In this document: positions 1 through 7,821 of the stretch, in pieces
Layout: the number at the start of each line of letters is the position of its first letter
How positions within the stretch are numbered: the stretch's first letter is position 1
Assembly (NCBI GenBank): GCA_016713535.1
Contig: JADJOY010000010.1
Span: forward strand, 1-64,000
Origin: JADJOY01 sp016713535 [NCBI: Deltaproteobacteria bacterium]
Lineage (GTDB): Bacteria; JADJOY01
Length of the DNA stretch: 64,000 nt
Direction of reading: 5' to 3'
The notes under the pieces: model-generated
Seen by the model: the letters and a program-made list of their open reading frames with translations, nothing else
Told to the model about the DNA's origin: nothing
The model's database searches: none
Program-made: the position numbers and the translations under genes

Positions 1-493
1 TCGCGCCTTCGAGCGCGGTGCGTAGCTGCGACAAATTTGTAACAAGCGGCCCCTGTTCGGGCCCGTTCAGCCCTACTGGGCCGTCTCCACCTGGTCCGGA
101 ATCGCTGGTATTTGTGGGCTGGCGCAGGCTGCCGTAAGCCCCGAATCGATTCGATTCCCGCCGCCTCCACCAGAAATCAGCTGCGAATTCAGGTTCTTGG
201 CGAATCGCCGCGGACCGTCTCCAGGATCTCTCCAGATTTTTTCGGGGATCGAGGGCTCCAGGACGGGTCCTGGGGGTGGTGGCCTGTTCCCTCGTGCCCC
301 CACCCGAGCTCGGTGAACCGCCCGTCGATGCGCCACCGGCTGGCTCCACTGGGGCGGTCCCCTCGCCACGGGACACCCCGGTCGACCGAGGACCAGCGCG
401 CGCTTGGTGCGCCTGCGTCTCGACGTCCAGACATCGACTCCGGTGGCGAGCCCGCCTGTCGAAGGCTGCGAGAACCGAAAGGCGACCGACCGC
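1..493. other. Gene-free left edge
   Basis: No open frame here has a credible protein composition or ribosome site; the frames are Arg/Pro-rich shadows. The stretch holds the tmRNA/tRNA-end fragment at 150-172 and a short T-run at 235-242 inside AGATTTTTTCGGGG, which could be the remnant of a terminator. Nothing else stands out. Confidence 0.5.
150..172 (+). other. tmRNA/tRNA 3'-end fragment, candidate attachment site
   Basis: Positions 150-172 read as a T-loop (TTCGATT), a 3' T-stem half (CCCGC), a 3' acceptor strand (CGCCTCC), a discriminator A and CCA, as at the 3' end of a tmRNA or class II tRNA. The 5' half of the T-stem, which should be GCGGG just upstream, is absent (ATCGA is there), so this is not an intact RNA. 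Isolated 3' ends of tRNA or tmRNA genes are typical attachment-site cores of integrated islands. No integrase is visible in the window, so the attachment-site role is inference. Confidence 0.4.
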
Positions 494-1120
494 CTACTCG
501 CCGTAGATCTCGAGTCCGCTGCCGTACGGGTTGTTCGGGCTGTCGGTCTGGAACGGACTGCCTGCGCCGAACTTGTTGTGGATGCTGTCCGAGGAAAACG
601 GGCTTCCGTAGCGGCCGTACGGGTTCGACACCGAGTCGGGATCGTACGGGTTGGCGCTGAGCTTCCCGCGGTAGTTGCCCTGGCTGTCGTAGAGCTTGGG
701 CGCGTCGGTCGCGTACGGGTTCGTGGCGGACTTCGACGAAGACGGGCTGCCGTACGTCCCGAACGGATTCTTCACTCCGTCGGCCCGGAATGGACTGCCG
801 GCGCCGTAGGGATTCGCCGTCGAGTTAGGATCGTACGGATTCGCGCTCAGGTTGCCGAGATACTCGCGCTTCGTCGGCGCCGCGGTGCTGGGTTCGACTG
901 CTTGCGGATCGAACGTCTGGACATGCGAACCACCGGTGTTCGCCCGGCTCCGCCAGGTCGGCTTCAGCCCCGTGTCGACTCGAGCACCGCGCTGCCATCC
1001 CAACGGCTGAGGTTGGGATCCGTTGGCGGTCGAATGTGGCTCCGGACCGTCGCCCTCACCTGCGTACACCGGCGGGCTGGCGAGGAGGATCGCGACAAGA
1101 GCGCCTGCCAAGAACCTCAT
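494..1120 (-). CDS. Secreted Asn-Pro-Tyr-Gly repeat protein
   Basis: A 208-residue protein with a clear Sec signal peptide (residues 1-20, ending SPPVYA). From about residue 88 on it is built of degenerate repeats around SANPYDPxS, NPYG and YGSPFSS; the SANPYDP block occurs twice, about 65 residues apart. It has no cysteines or transmembrane segments after the signal, so it is probably exported and largely extended. The start has a good ribosome site (GGAGGG) about 6 bases upstream. Similar NPYG-rich small hypothetical proteins occur in Proteobacteria, function unknown. The frame is certain from the repeats; the role is not. Confidence 0.75.
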   Translation of the reverse strand: MRFLAGALVAILLASPPVYAGEGDGPEPHSTANGSQPQPLGWQRGARVDTGLKPTWRSRANTGGSHVQTFDPQAVEPSTAAPTKREYLGNLSANPYDPNSTANPYGAGSPFRADGVKNPFGTYGSPSSSKSATNPYATDAPKLYDSQGNYRGKLSANPYDPDSVSNPYGRYGSPFSSDSIHNKFGAGSPFQTDSPNNPYGSGLEIYGE

Positions 1121-1394
1121 TCGGCCCTCCTGGGTCGTGCTGACGACGAAGCTACTCCAGTCGCCGGCACCGTGCGACCGCGCTGGGGACCACGAATCGG
1201 TGGCGCGCCGTGCAAACGCGGACGCAGGAAGAAGTCGCAGCGACTCACCCCGGGCACCCTCGATCCAGCAGGTGCTGGGCTCCCGGTGACCGCATCCCGC
1301 GACGCGGCGGCGGGCGGCGCGAGACCGGGCGCGGGCTCACCCGAAACCGGCGCGGACCCCGGCGGATCGCGAAGCCTGAACGGCCTCGCAGCCG

Positions 1395-1850
1395 CTACGC
1401 CTGGGCCGACCCGGCGCCGCGGGCGCGCCGAGATCGGGTGCGCCTGGCGCACAGCGCGAGCAGCGCGGGCACGACGGCGGCGGCCGCGCCACCGCCCCTC
1501 GCCACGCCGTTGCAGCCGGGCAGTTCTTCGGTGTGCGGGATTGCGAGCACGAAGGTTCCCGCGGGGCAGTAGGCCACGGACTGGTTGACGGACCACTCGC
1601 CGAAGGCGGTTCCGCCGGTGCAGCGGATCTCGACCTGCACTTCACAGCCGAGGGTTTCGTTCACCACCACACTCGGGTTGCCGATCGCGCCCCACGAGTA
1701 GTCGCAGTCCGGGTCCACGGCGCTCACGCCGACGTCCAGTCCCGGTTCCGCGGAGTCGCCGTCCGCGACGGCGGCGCTGGGCGCGAGCGCGCAGAGCGCG
1801 ATGGTGAGCAGGCTCGAGAGCGAAACGGATCTCATCGCAGGCTTGGACAT
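1395..1850 (-). CDS. Secreted protein with C-terminal sorting-like tail
   Basis: A 151-residue protein. Residues 1-29 form a signal peptide (hydrophobic SLSSLLTIALCALAP, cleavage near AVADG). The middle has four or five cysteines (DCDY, GCEVQ, RCTGG, YCPAG) and looks like a small disulphide-bonded extracellular domain. The end has a Cys (GCNG), a Gly/Ala/Leu hydrophobic stretch and an Arg-rich cytoplasmic-type end (RRTRSRRAR), the layout of MYXO-CTERM-like sorting tails. The start is supported by GGGAG upstream. No recognised domain. Confidence 0.65.
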   Translation of the reverse strand: MSKPAMRSVSLSSLLTIALCALAPSAAVADGDSAEPGLDVGVSAVDPDCDYSWGAIGNPSVVVNETLGCEVQVEIRCTGGTAFGEWSVNQSVAYCPAGTFVLAIPHTEELPGCNGVARGGGAAAAVVPALLALCARRTRSRRARGAGSAQA

Positions 1851-1981
1851 CGTCCACTCCCGTCGGGTTGAAGGCGCACGAGCCTACCTCACCGTGCCAC
1901 GACGCCGCGCAGCGCTACGACATCGGTGTGCTGCGCAGGGCGCTCGGGCTCGCCGACTGACTCGGGCACCCGGGTCGGCGC

Positions 1982-2539
1982 TCACGCGGCCTTGGGGTCC
2001 TTCCGAGCGAGGCCGAAGTACGCCATCCGCAGCGCGAGGAAGAACGCGGGCAGGGCGAAGACCAGGAACGGGCTGAGCGCGCCGCTCGGCTCGTAGGGCC
2101 GTGGGATCGCGGCGATCACCAGCGCGACGCCGAGCACAGCGCTCACCCTCGCGACCTTTCGGTTCGGGACGCCGCTCGGCGTCGGCGCGCGCGCGAGCCG
2201 GTAGCCCACCACGAGGAAGCCGACTGCCAGCGCCGACAGGATGTAGAACGTCTCGTCGATGACGCGGACCTGGACCAGCCGGAAGACCATCCCCGCCCCG
2301 AGCAGCGCCGCGGTGACCTTCGCGAACGAGGCCGCGTACTCGTCCGCGTAGGCGAGCGCGCCGGCCGCGAGGCCGATCTGGACGAGGCCCTGGATCCGGA
2401 TGAACAGCACGGGCAGATCGTCCTCGGTCACCCACTTCGGATCCGCGAGCAGCACCGACGACGGCAGGATGAGCTCCTGGAGGCCGTCCTTCGCCAACAT
2501 CAGCGCGCAAGCGGCCTGGAGGATCCGGATCGGGCGCAT
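1982..2539 (-). CDS. Multi-span membrane protein
   Basis: A 185-residue integral membrane protein with about five or six predicted hydrophobic helices and few charged residues, ending in the basic tail LARKDPKAA. I chose the start reading MRPIRILQA because upstream residues look like translated non-coding DNA and the hydrophobic protein begins here. It diverges from the HEAT-like gene across about 210 bases that must hold both promoters; I recognise no specific motif there. Family not recognised; four-to-six-helix DoxX-like proteins are one possibility. Confidence 0.6.
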   Translation of the reverse strand: MRPIRILQAACALMLAKDGLQELILPSSVLLADPKWVTEDDLPVLFIRIQGLVQIGLAAGALAYADEYAASFAKVTAALLGAGMVFRLVQVRVIDETFYILSALAVGFLVVGYRLARAPTPSGVPNRKVARVSAVLGVALVIAAIPRPYEPSGALSPFLVFALPAFFLALRMAYFGLARKDPKAA

Positions 2540-2751
2540 GCTCCCTCGCTGGCGGCACGGGGAACCCGCGCGGTGCCGCACGCGGACGAAGCACCTGTTT
2601 GCCACAACTCGCCGTGACGGTCCATGCGGGGGGTTCGTGGGTGGTGGGTTCGTCGGGCGAAGAGCCGGCCTTCGAGTCGCGAGCGCGAACGCGACCCGCC
2701 ACCGGTTCGTGCCATGCTCCGCGGCCACCGAACGCACGCGAGGATCGAGCC

Positions 2752-3614
2752 ATGTCGAAGACTTCCCAGAAGCTGAAGGCGCTGGAGCGGACCCCACCCT
2801 GGGAGTGGCCGGAGCACGCGGGCGCGACCTTGCTCGGCGCGCTGCGGGATCGCGGCGCCGCCGCGGACGACCGCGTCCTGGCGGCGGAGCTGGCGGGCGA
2901 GGGGGTGGCGATGGACGACGCGCTGGCGAAGGCGCTGGTGGCCGTGGTGCGCGGCGCGGACGAGCCCGACGAGCTGAGCGCGACCGCGGCGATCGCGCTC
3001 GGGCCGACCCTCGAGCTCTGCGAGACCGAAGGCTTCGACGAAGACGACGACATGAACGACGCGCCGATCTCCGAGCGCACCTTCGGCGAGGTCCGGCAGG
3101 CGCTGCGCGCCACCTTCGACGACCCGAACACTCCGAAGCTCGTGCGCCGCCGCGTGCTCGAGGGCGCGGTGCGTGCGCCGCAGGACTGGCAGCGGGACGC
3201 GATCCGCGCCGCCTACGTGAGCGACGACTCCGAGTGGCGCCTCACCGCGGTCTTCTGCATGCGCTTCGTGCAGGGCTTCGACGAGCAGATCCTCGCTTCG
3301 CTCGAGAGCCCGGACACCGAGGTCGAGGCCGAGGCGGTCCGCGCCGCCGGGGAGTGGGGGCTCGTGGCGGCGGCGCCGCACGTGCTCCGCCTGCTCCGGA
3401 CGAAGGGCACCGAGAAGGGGCTGCTCGTCGCCGCCCTCGCCGCGGTCGCCACGGTGAGCCGCGAGGAGGCGCTCGAGCTGCTTCCGGACTTCGAGAGCTC
3501 CGACGATCCGGAGATCGTCGAAGCGGCCGAAGAGGCCACCCATCTGGCGCAGATCGACTGGAACGCCGATCTCGGCGGCGAAGAAGACGAAGACGACGAC
3601 GAGCCCCCCTCTGA
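2752..3614 (+). CDS. HEAT-like repeat protein, 3' end uncertain
   Basis: From MSKTSQKLKALE the protein is helical and acidic, with repeated Glu/Ala/Leu/Val helices (for example EVEAEAVRAAGEWGLVAAAP) like a PBS-lyase/HEAT scaffold, and a strongly acidic end (GEEDEDDDE). The assembled frame runs on without a stop through a REP hairpin and into a poly-G tract, which is implausible. One extra C in the C6 run at 3604-3609 would give an immediate TGA at 3612-3614, so I end the gene there. A single-base sequencing error is the likely reason. The partner or substrate cannot be told. Confidence 0.65.
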
Positions 3615-3620
3615 GCCGGC

Positions 3621-3642
3621 GACGGGGGATGGAACCCCCGTC
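3621..3642 (+). repeat. REP-like hairpin, type R1
   Basis: Perfect 8-bp arms GACGGGGG and CCCCCGTC around a six-base loop ATGGAA. The same element recurs at 3910-3936 and, diverged, at 53450-53479. It sits right after the expected end of the HEAT-like gene and may serve as a transcript-end structure. Confidence 0.65.
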
Positions 3643-3660
3643 CAGGGGGCGGGCCCCCCG

Positions 3661-3757
3661 GCCGGCGGGGGGGGGGGGGGGGGGCGGGGGGGGGGGGCGG
3701 GGGGGGGGGCCCGGGCCGGGGCGGCCCGGGCCGGGCCCCGGCCGGGGGCCTACGACT
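3661..3757 (+). other. Abnormal poly-G / G+C tract
   Basis: Almost pure G with a few C, then alternating GGGCC blocks. It has no codon structure and interrupts the frame of the preceding gene. Two similar tracts occur near 42088-42140 and 51770-51965, each in intergenic DNA, two of them near REP hairpins. A poly-G base-calling or assembly artefact is the simplest reading; a real G-quadruplex tract is the alternative. Confidence 0.6.
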
Positions 3758-3799
3758 TCAGGACGGTCGAGCCGCCTCGACGTCCGGACGCGGAGTTTC

Positions 3800-3827
3800 G
3801 CAGGGCGGGGGCCTCCGCGCCCCCGCC
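3800..3827 (+). repeat. REP-like hairpin, type R2
   Basis: A GCAG foot followed by an inverted repeat with arms GGGCGGGGGC and GCGCCCCCGCC. The near-identical copy at 53504-53531 has the canonical GTAG foot. It lies about 80 bases from an R1 hairpin here and about 25 bases from one at the other locus. Confidence 0.6.
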
Positions 3828-3909
3828 AGCCGCGGGTCGTGGCGCCGGCGCGTTCGAGGATCCCAGCGGCGGGACGATGCGTCGCACGTGTGGGCCAGGC
3901 CCGTCCCAC

Positions 3910-3936
3910 GACGGGGGATGGAACCCCCGTCGCTAC
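3910..3936 (+). repeat. REP-like hairpin, type R1 with CTAC foot
   Basis: The best R1 copy: 8-bp arms GACGGGGG and CCCCCGTC around ATGGAA, then GCTACGA, which gives the CTAC foot (GTAG on the other strand) shared by the other REP elements. Diverged relatives are at 12815-12858, 21941-21966 and 53450-53479. Confidence 0.65.
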
Positions 3937-4428
3937 GATGGCCTTCGTGGCTCCGGGCTCAGAAGAACGCGAGATGAAACGGCAGGCGCTCGTGGCGGGG
4001 CGAGCGGTCCAGAGCGCCGTCCGGCGGGCCGGCTGGTGAGCGCGGGCTCGTAACGAGCCGGAGCAGGCGGTGGTTCGATCGCGGCCGATCGAGAGCAGGG
4101 CCGCGAGGACGAGCGGCGCGATCGGGGACAGCGATCGGATCCGCGCGGCGAGGTCGGGTGTTGCGCATGGCGGGTGTCTCCTCGGCGCGAGTGTGAGCGG
4201 TGCGCGACCACGGCACCCAGCGATTTGCGACGAGCGGCGCGCGCGACGTGACGAGCGACGAGCCGCGCCGACGGATGGCGACCGCCGCGTGACTTCGCCG
4301 CGGGCGCCGCGGCGGCGCGCCGCCGCGGGCACCACCCGTCGCGCGTAGCCGCCGTTCGTCGTCCACCTTCCGCTGTTCGTCGCGAGCGGCTTCGCGGCGC
4401 GCTGCCCGCGGAGCACAATCGGGCGGCC

Positions 4429-5532
4429 ATGGCGATCGCCACTCCATCCGCGCCTCCCCCACCCCGCCGCGGGCTCGCGCGCGTCTTCGCGCCGCGGCGC
4501 CTCGCCGCGGTGGCGATCGCCGCCGCGGTCGTCAGTCTCTTCATCTGGCCGGGCTGGCAGTCGCGCTACGTGATCCTCTACGGCCGCCTGCTGTTCGTGG
4601 GCCTGTGGATGCTCCTCTCCTTCGGCGTGCTCGAGGTGTGGCCCGCGCGGCTGCCGCGCTGGCTCGCGCGCTGGGGGCTGCAGGTGATGGGCGTCGCGGC
4701 GACGGTGCCGTTCGCGGCGATCACCGTGTACGCGTTCATGACGCCCTCCGACCCGCCGTTCTGGGAGGACACGCTGCGGCTCACGGGCTTCGGCTTGCTG
4801 AACCTGTTCGGGCTGCTGGTCGGACCGTGGATGGCGGTGTCGGCGGTGTTCCGCCAGATCACCGGCGCCGCCGAGCACCAAGCGCTCACCTTCGAGCTCA
4901 CGCGCAGCGAGCTCGAGCGCAAGGCCGCCGACTCGCAGCTCAGGCTCTTGCAGGCGCGCGTCGAGCCGCACTTCCTCTTCAACACCCTCGCCAACGTGCG
5001 CGAGCTGGTCGACGCGGGCTCGCCGCAGGCGAGCCCGGTGCTCGCGAGCCTGATCGCCTACCTGCGCGCGGCGGTGCCGCGGCTCGAAGAGGCCACCTCC
5101 ACGGTCGAGCGCGAGCTCGAGCTGGTGCGCGCGTACCTCGAGGTGATGCAGATGCGGATGCCCGATCGCCTCCAGTACGTGATCGTCGCCGACGACGCCG
5201 CCCGCGCTCTCGCGTGCCCGCCGACCACGCTGCTCACGCTGGTCGAGAACGCAGTTCGCCACGGCATCGACCCGAGCGAGGACGGCGGACGGATCGAGGT
5301 GCGGGCGAGCGTGCGCGGCGAGCGGCTGCTGGCGCAGGTCCTCGACACCGGCGTGGGGCTAGCCGCAAGCGGCCGGGCCGGGTCGCTCGGCACCGGGCTC
5401 ACGACGCTGCGCGAGCGGCTCGCGCTCACCTTCGGCGGCGCCGAGAACGTGCGCGTGACGCTGGTGGCCGTCGAGCCGCGCGGCACCTGCGCCGAGGTCG
5501 AGCTGCCGGCGCGAAGGGACGGTGGCGCATGA
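4429..5532 (+). CDS. LytS/AlgZ-type sensor histidine kinase
   Basis: A 367-residue membrane kinase. After a basic N-terminus there are about four transmembrane helices (residues 25-150), then a short coiled coil and a His_kinase domain with its phospho-acceptor in RVEPHFLFNTL (His181). The ATPase part has an N-box (LVENAVRHG) and a G-box (DTGVGL, then GTGLTTLRERL). This family autophosphorylates and passes phosphate to a LytTR regulator, which is the next gene: its ATG overlaps this stop by four bases. The signal sensed is not evident. Confidence 0.93.
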   Translation: MAIATPSAPPPPRRGLARVFAPRRLAAVAIAAAVVSLFIWPGWQSRYVILYGRLLFVGLWMLLSFGVLEVWPARLPRWLARWGLQVMGVAATVPFAAITVYAFMTPSDPPFWEDTLRLTGFGLLNLFGLLVGPWMAVSAVFRQITGAAEHQALTFELTRSELERKAADSQLRLLQARVEPHFLFNTLANVRELVDAGSPQASPVLASLIAYLRAAVPRLEEATSTVERELELVRAYLEVMQMRMPDRLQYVIVADDAARALACPPTTLLTLVENAVRHGIDPSEDGGRIEVRASVRGERLLAQVLDTGVGLAASGRAGSLGTGLTTLRERLALTFGGAENVRVTLVAVEPRGTCAEVELPARRDGGA

Positions 5533-6323
5533 GCGAGCGACGCCCCACCGCGCTGATCGCCGACGACGAGCCGCTGCTCCGGAGCTCGCTCGCGCGGCTG
5601 CTCGCCAAGGCGTGGCCCGAGCTCGAGATCGTGGTGGAGGCGCGAAACGGCCGCGAGGCCGTGGAGCGGTTCGAGGAGCTCGCACCCGACGTGTGTTTCC
5701 TCGACGTCCACATGCCCGGGCTCTCCGGGGTCGAGGCGGCGCGCTTCATCGGACGGCGCGCGCACCTCGTGTTTGTGACGGCCTACGACCAGTACGCGGT
5801 GCAGGCGTTCGAGCACGGGGCCCTCGATTATCTGGTGAAGCCGGTCGAGCCGGCGCGCCTCGCGGACACGGTCGCGCGGCTGAAGGAACGGCTTGGCGCA
5901 GCGCACGCACCTCGCCCCGCCTCCGGCACCGAGGCGCTCCTCGACGCCCTCGCCGCGCGCCTCCGCAGGGACGGCGCGGCGCCCGTCCACCTGCGCTGGA
6001 TAAGGCTCTCGGTGGGCCCGAGCGTCCGCCTCGTCGCGATCGACGACGTCGACTACCTGCGCGCCGACGAGAAGTACACGCTGGTCGCGTGGCGCGACGG
6101 CGGGAAACCCGAGGAAGGGCTCATCCGCACCCCGCTCAAAGAGCTCTCGGCGCAACTCGACCCAGCACGCTTCGCGCAGGTCCATCGCTCGGTGATCGTC
6201 AACCTGCGCTCGATCCTGAACGTGACTCGCTCGTCCAACGAGACCGCCGAGATCCGCCTCAAGGGGCGCCCCGAGATCCTGCCGGTGAGCCGCAGCTACA
6301 CGCACCTCTTCCAGCAGATGTGA
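5529..6323 (+). CDS. LytTR-family response regulator
   Basis: A 264-residue partner of the preceding kinase, translationally coupled to it by an ATGA overlap. Residues 1-125 form a receiver domain: acidic pocket ADDE (11-14), phospho-acceptor Asp59 in FLDVHMPG, and the conserved Lys in YLVKP. Residues about 155-260 form a LytTR DNA-binding domain (DDVDYLRADEKYTLV, then FAQVHRSVIVNL). It should bind paired direct repeats near promoters. The dyad-rich AT island just downstream (6364-6420) is a possible but unproven target. Confidence 0.93.
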   Translation: MSERRPTALIADDEPLLRSSLARLLAKAWPELEIVVEARNGREAVERFEELAPDVCFLDVHMPGLSGVEAARFIGRRAHLVFVTAYDQYAVQAFEHGALDYLVKPVEPARLADTVARLKERLGAAHAPRPASGTEALLDALAARLRRDGAAPVHLRWIRLSVGPSVRLVAIDDVDYLRADEKYTLVAWRDGGKPEEGLIRTPLKELSAQLDPARFAQVHRSVIVNLRSILNVTRSSNETAEIRLKGRPEILPVSRSYTHLFQQM

Positions 6324-6627
6324 GGGCCGGTGCGCTCGACACGGGCCCTCGGCCGGCCCCATCTGTAAAGCACTTGCTATACAAAATCGTCCGGCTGATG
6401 CTTTACAGCTTTTGTAAAGCTTAAGCTCCACAGACGATTTTCGCGCCTTTCCCGGCAAAATCAGGCTTTTTTGGGCCCCACAGAGCCCCCCAGGGGGCAC
6501 GAATCCGGGGCCGGATGGGGCAAGGATTGGGGCTGGCGCGGGTACGAACTGCTGGGTCGGCCCGGGCCAACGTCGGGATCGGCGGCGCAGCGGTTGCACC
6601 TCTCGTGGCGGAGAGGAGCGGGGCGCC
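6324..6627. other. Intergenic region with AT-rich regulatory island
   Basis: About 300 bases between the two-component pair and the SDR gene. It contains the dyads at 6364-6420, then a T-run (CTTTTTTGGG near 6468-6477) and a 6-bp GCCCCC/GGGGGC hairpin at 6485-6498. The SDR start has GGCGGAGAGGAG shortly upstream as ribosome site. Confidence 0.5.
6364..6420. promoter_or_regulatory. Paired dyads of TGTAAAGC, candidate operator
   Basis: Two inverted repeats lie 16 bases apart in an AT-rich patch. The first, 6364-6383, pairs TGTAAAGCA with TGCTATACA (8 of 9 match, 2-base spacer). The second, 6400-6420, pairs GCTTTACA with TGTAAAGC perfectly around GCTTT. Four half-sites of one octamer in 57 bases suggest a dimeric repressor or activator. 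It lies about 210 bases upstream of the SDR gene and 40 bases after the LytTR regulator. The protein that binds is unknown. Confidence 0.55.
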
Positions 6628-7707
6628 ATGCGAGTCGTGATCACGGGTGCGACGGGAAACGTCGGGACGAGCTTGATCGAGGTGCTCGCGAGCGAGCCCG
6701 CGGTGACCGAGATCGTGGGCTTGGCGCGGCGGCGTCCCCGCATCGACCTGCCCAAGACGCGCTGGGTCGAGGCGGACGTGGGCTGCGACCACCTCACCGC
6801 GCACTTCGAGGGTGCGGGCGCGGTGGTCCACCTCGCGTGGCTCATCCAGCCCGAGCGGGACGAGGCGCTCCTCGAGCGCAGCAACGTCGCCGGCAGCGCC
6901 CGCGTCTTCGCCGCCGCGCGCGAGGCGCGGGTGCCGATCCTGGTGCACGCGTCCTCGGTTGGCGCCTACTCGCCTTCGCCCCACGACCGGCGCGTCGACG
7001 AGTCGTGGCCGACCAGCGGCATCGCGACCTCGCTCTACTCGCGCCAGAAGTCCGCCGTGGAGCGCGAGCTCGACGGGTTCGAGCTCGCCCACCCGGAGGT
7101 CCGTGTGGTGCGGCTGCGACCGGCGCTGATCTTCAAGCGCGCCTCGGCGTCGGAGCAGCGCCGCCTCTTCCTCGGGCCGCTCTTTCCCGCCTGGCTGTCG
7201 CGCCCGGGGCGCATCCCGGTGGTGCCGGCGCCGCGCGGGCTCTCGTTCCAGGCGGTGCACAGCCTCGACGTGGCGGCGGCCTATCACCTGGCGCTGACGC
7301 GCGACGTGCGCGGTGCATTCAACGTCGCGGGGGAGCCGGTGATCGACGGCGGCGCGCTCGCGACGCTGCTCGAGGCGAAGACGGTGGAGATCGCCGCCAG
7401 CCTGATGCGCGCGGCGATGACGATGGCGTGGCGGCTTCACCTCGAGCCGGCTTCACCGGGCTGGCTCGACATGGCGCTCACGGCGCCGTTGCTCGACACC
7501 ACCCGCGCCCGCGAGGTGCTGGGGTGGTCGCCGCGCCACCACGCCACCGACGTGTTGCTGGAGGTGCTGCACGGACTCCACGACCACGCGGGTTTCGACA
7601 CGCCGCCACTCCTGCCGGATCCGCCTCCGCGCAAGCGCGCCGCGGCGTTGCTCGGACGCCGCGCGACGCGGTCCGCGCCCATACCACCGCGACACCGCGC
7701 TTTGTAG
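6628..7707 (+). CDS. Extended SDR family NAD-dependent epimerase/dehydratase
   Basis: A 359-residue atypical extended short-chain dehydrogenase. The Rossmann nucleotide motif is GATGNVG (residues 7-13), and the catalytic YxxxK is Tyr137-Ser-Arg-Gln-Lys141, preceded by the Ser of HASSVGAYS. The C-terminal substrate domain ends in a basic, Pro-rich tail. The family acts on nucleotide sugars, steroids or other alcohol/ketone substrates; the sequence does not tell which. It stands alone after a dyad-rich island, and its stop codon lies inside the TTTCTACAAA-type box at 7701-7710. Confidence 0.88.
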   Translation: MRVVITGATGNVGTSLIEVLASEPAVTEIVGLARRRPRIDLPKTRWVEADVGCDHLTAHFEGAGAVVHLAWLIQPERDEALLERSNVAGSARVFAAAREARVPILVHASSVGAYSPSPHDRRVDESWPTSGIATSLYSRQKSAVERELDGFELAHPEVRVVRLRPALIFKRASASEQRRLFLGPLFPAWLSRPGRIPVVPAPRGLSFQAVHSLDVAAAYHLALTRDVRGAFNVAGEPVIDGGALATLLEAKTVEIAASLMRAAMTMAWRLHLEPASPGWLDMALTAPLLDTTRAREVLGWSPRHHATDVLLEVLHGLHDHAGFDTPPLLPDPPPRKRAAALLGRRATRSAPIPPRHRAL

Positions 7708-7710
7708 AAA
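7701..7710 (-). promoter_or_regulatory. TTTCTACAAA box, copy 1
   Basis: The decamer reads TTTGTAGAAA on the plus strand and overlaps the SDR stop codon. It lies 112 bases upstream of the DUF2188 gene. It is one of five copies of TTTCTACAAW in the window, the others being at 21105, 22480, 31641 and 50967. Confidence 0.45.
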
Positions 7711-7821
7711 CGCGGCGGTGCGCCCGCGGGAACGGGCCGCACGACCGCATTTCACAGCCTTCTCGCTACGCGGACCCACGGCACGGAACTTGATGTTCGC
7801 GTCCCCGGTGGAGAGCTCGAC

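Larger units (their letters stand above)
3615..4428. other. Intergenic region of repeats and G-run
   Basis: About 800 bases with no credible gene. It contains REP-like hairpins at 3621-3642, 3800-3827 and 3910-3936 and an abnormal G-rich tract at about 3661-3757. The rest (3940-4428) is ordinary GC-rich DNA; one minus-strand frame near 4030-4165 has a short hydrophobic run (IAPLVLAALLSIG) but no supported start or end, so I do not call a gene. Confidence 0.5.

Noticed and set aside
1-172. Complete tmRNA gene
   Set aside because: The 5' T-stem half is missing and no tag-peptide reading frame or 5' tmRNA domain is visible; only the 3' end matches.
3940-4428. Minus-strand protein with a hydrophobic run near 4110
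   Set aside because: No supported start, the frame continues into REP and G-rich DNA, and composition is shadow-like.
2500-5262. 920-codon open frame on the minus strand
   Set aside because: It runs opposite the HEAT-like and kinase genes and is Arg/Pro/Ala-rich with no domain; it is an antisense shadow typical of high-GC DNA.
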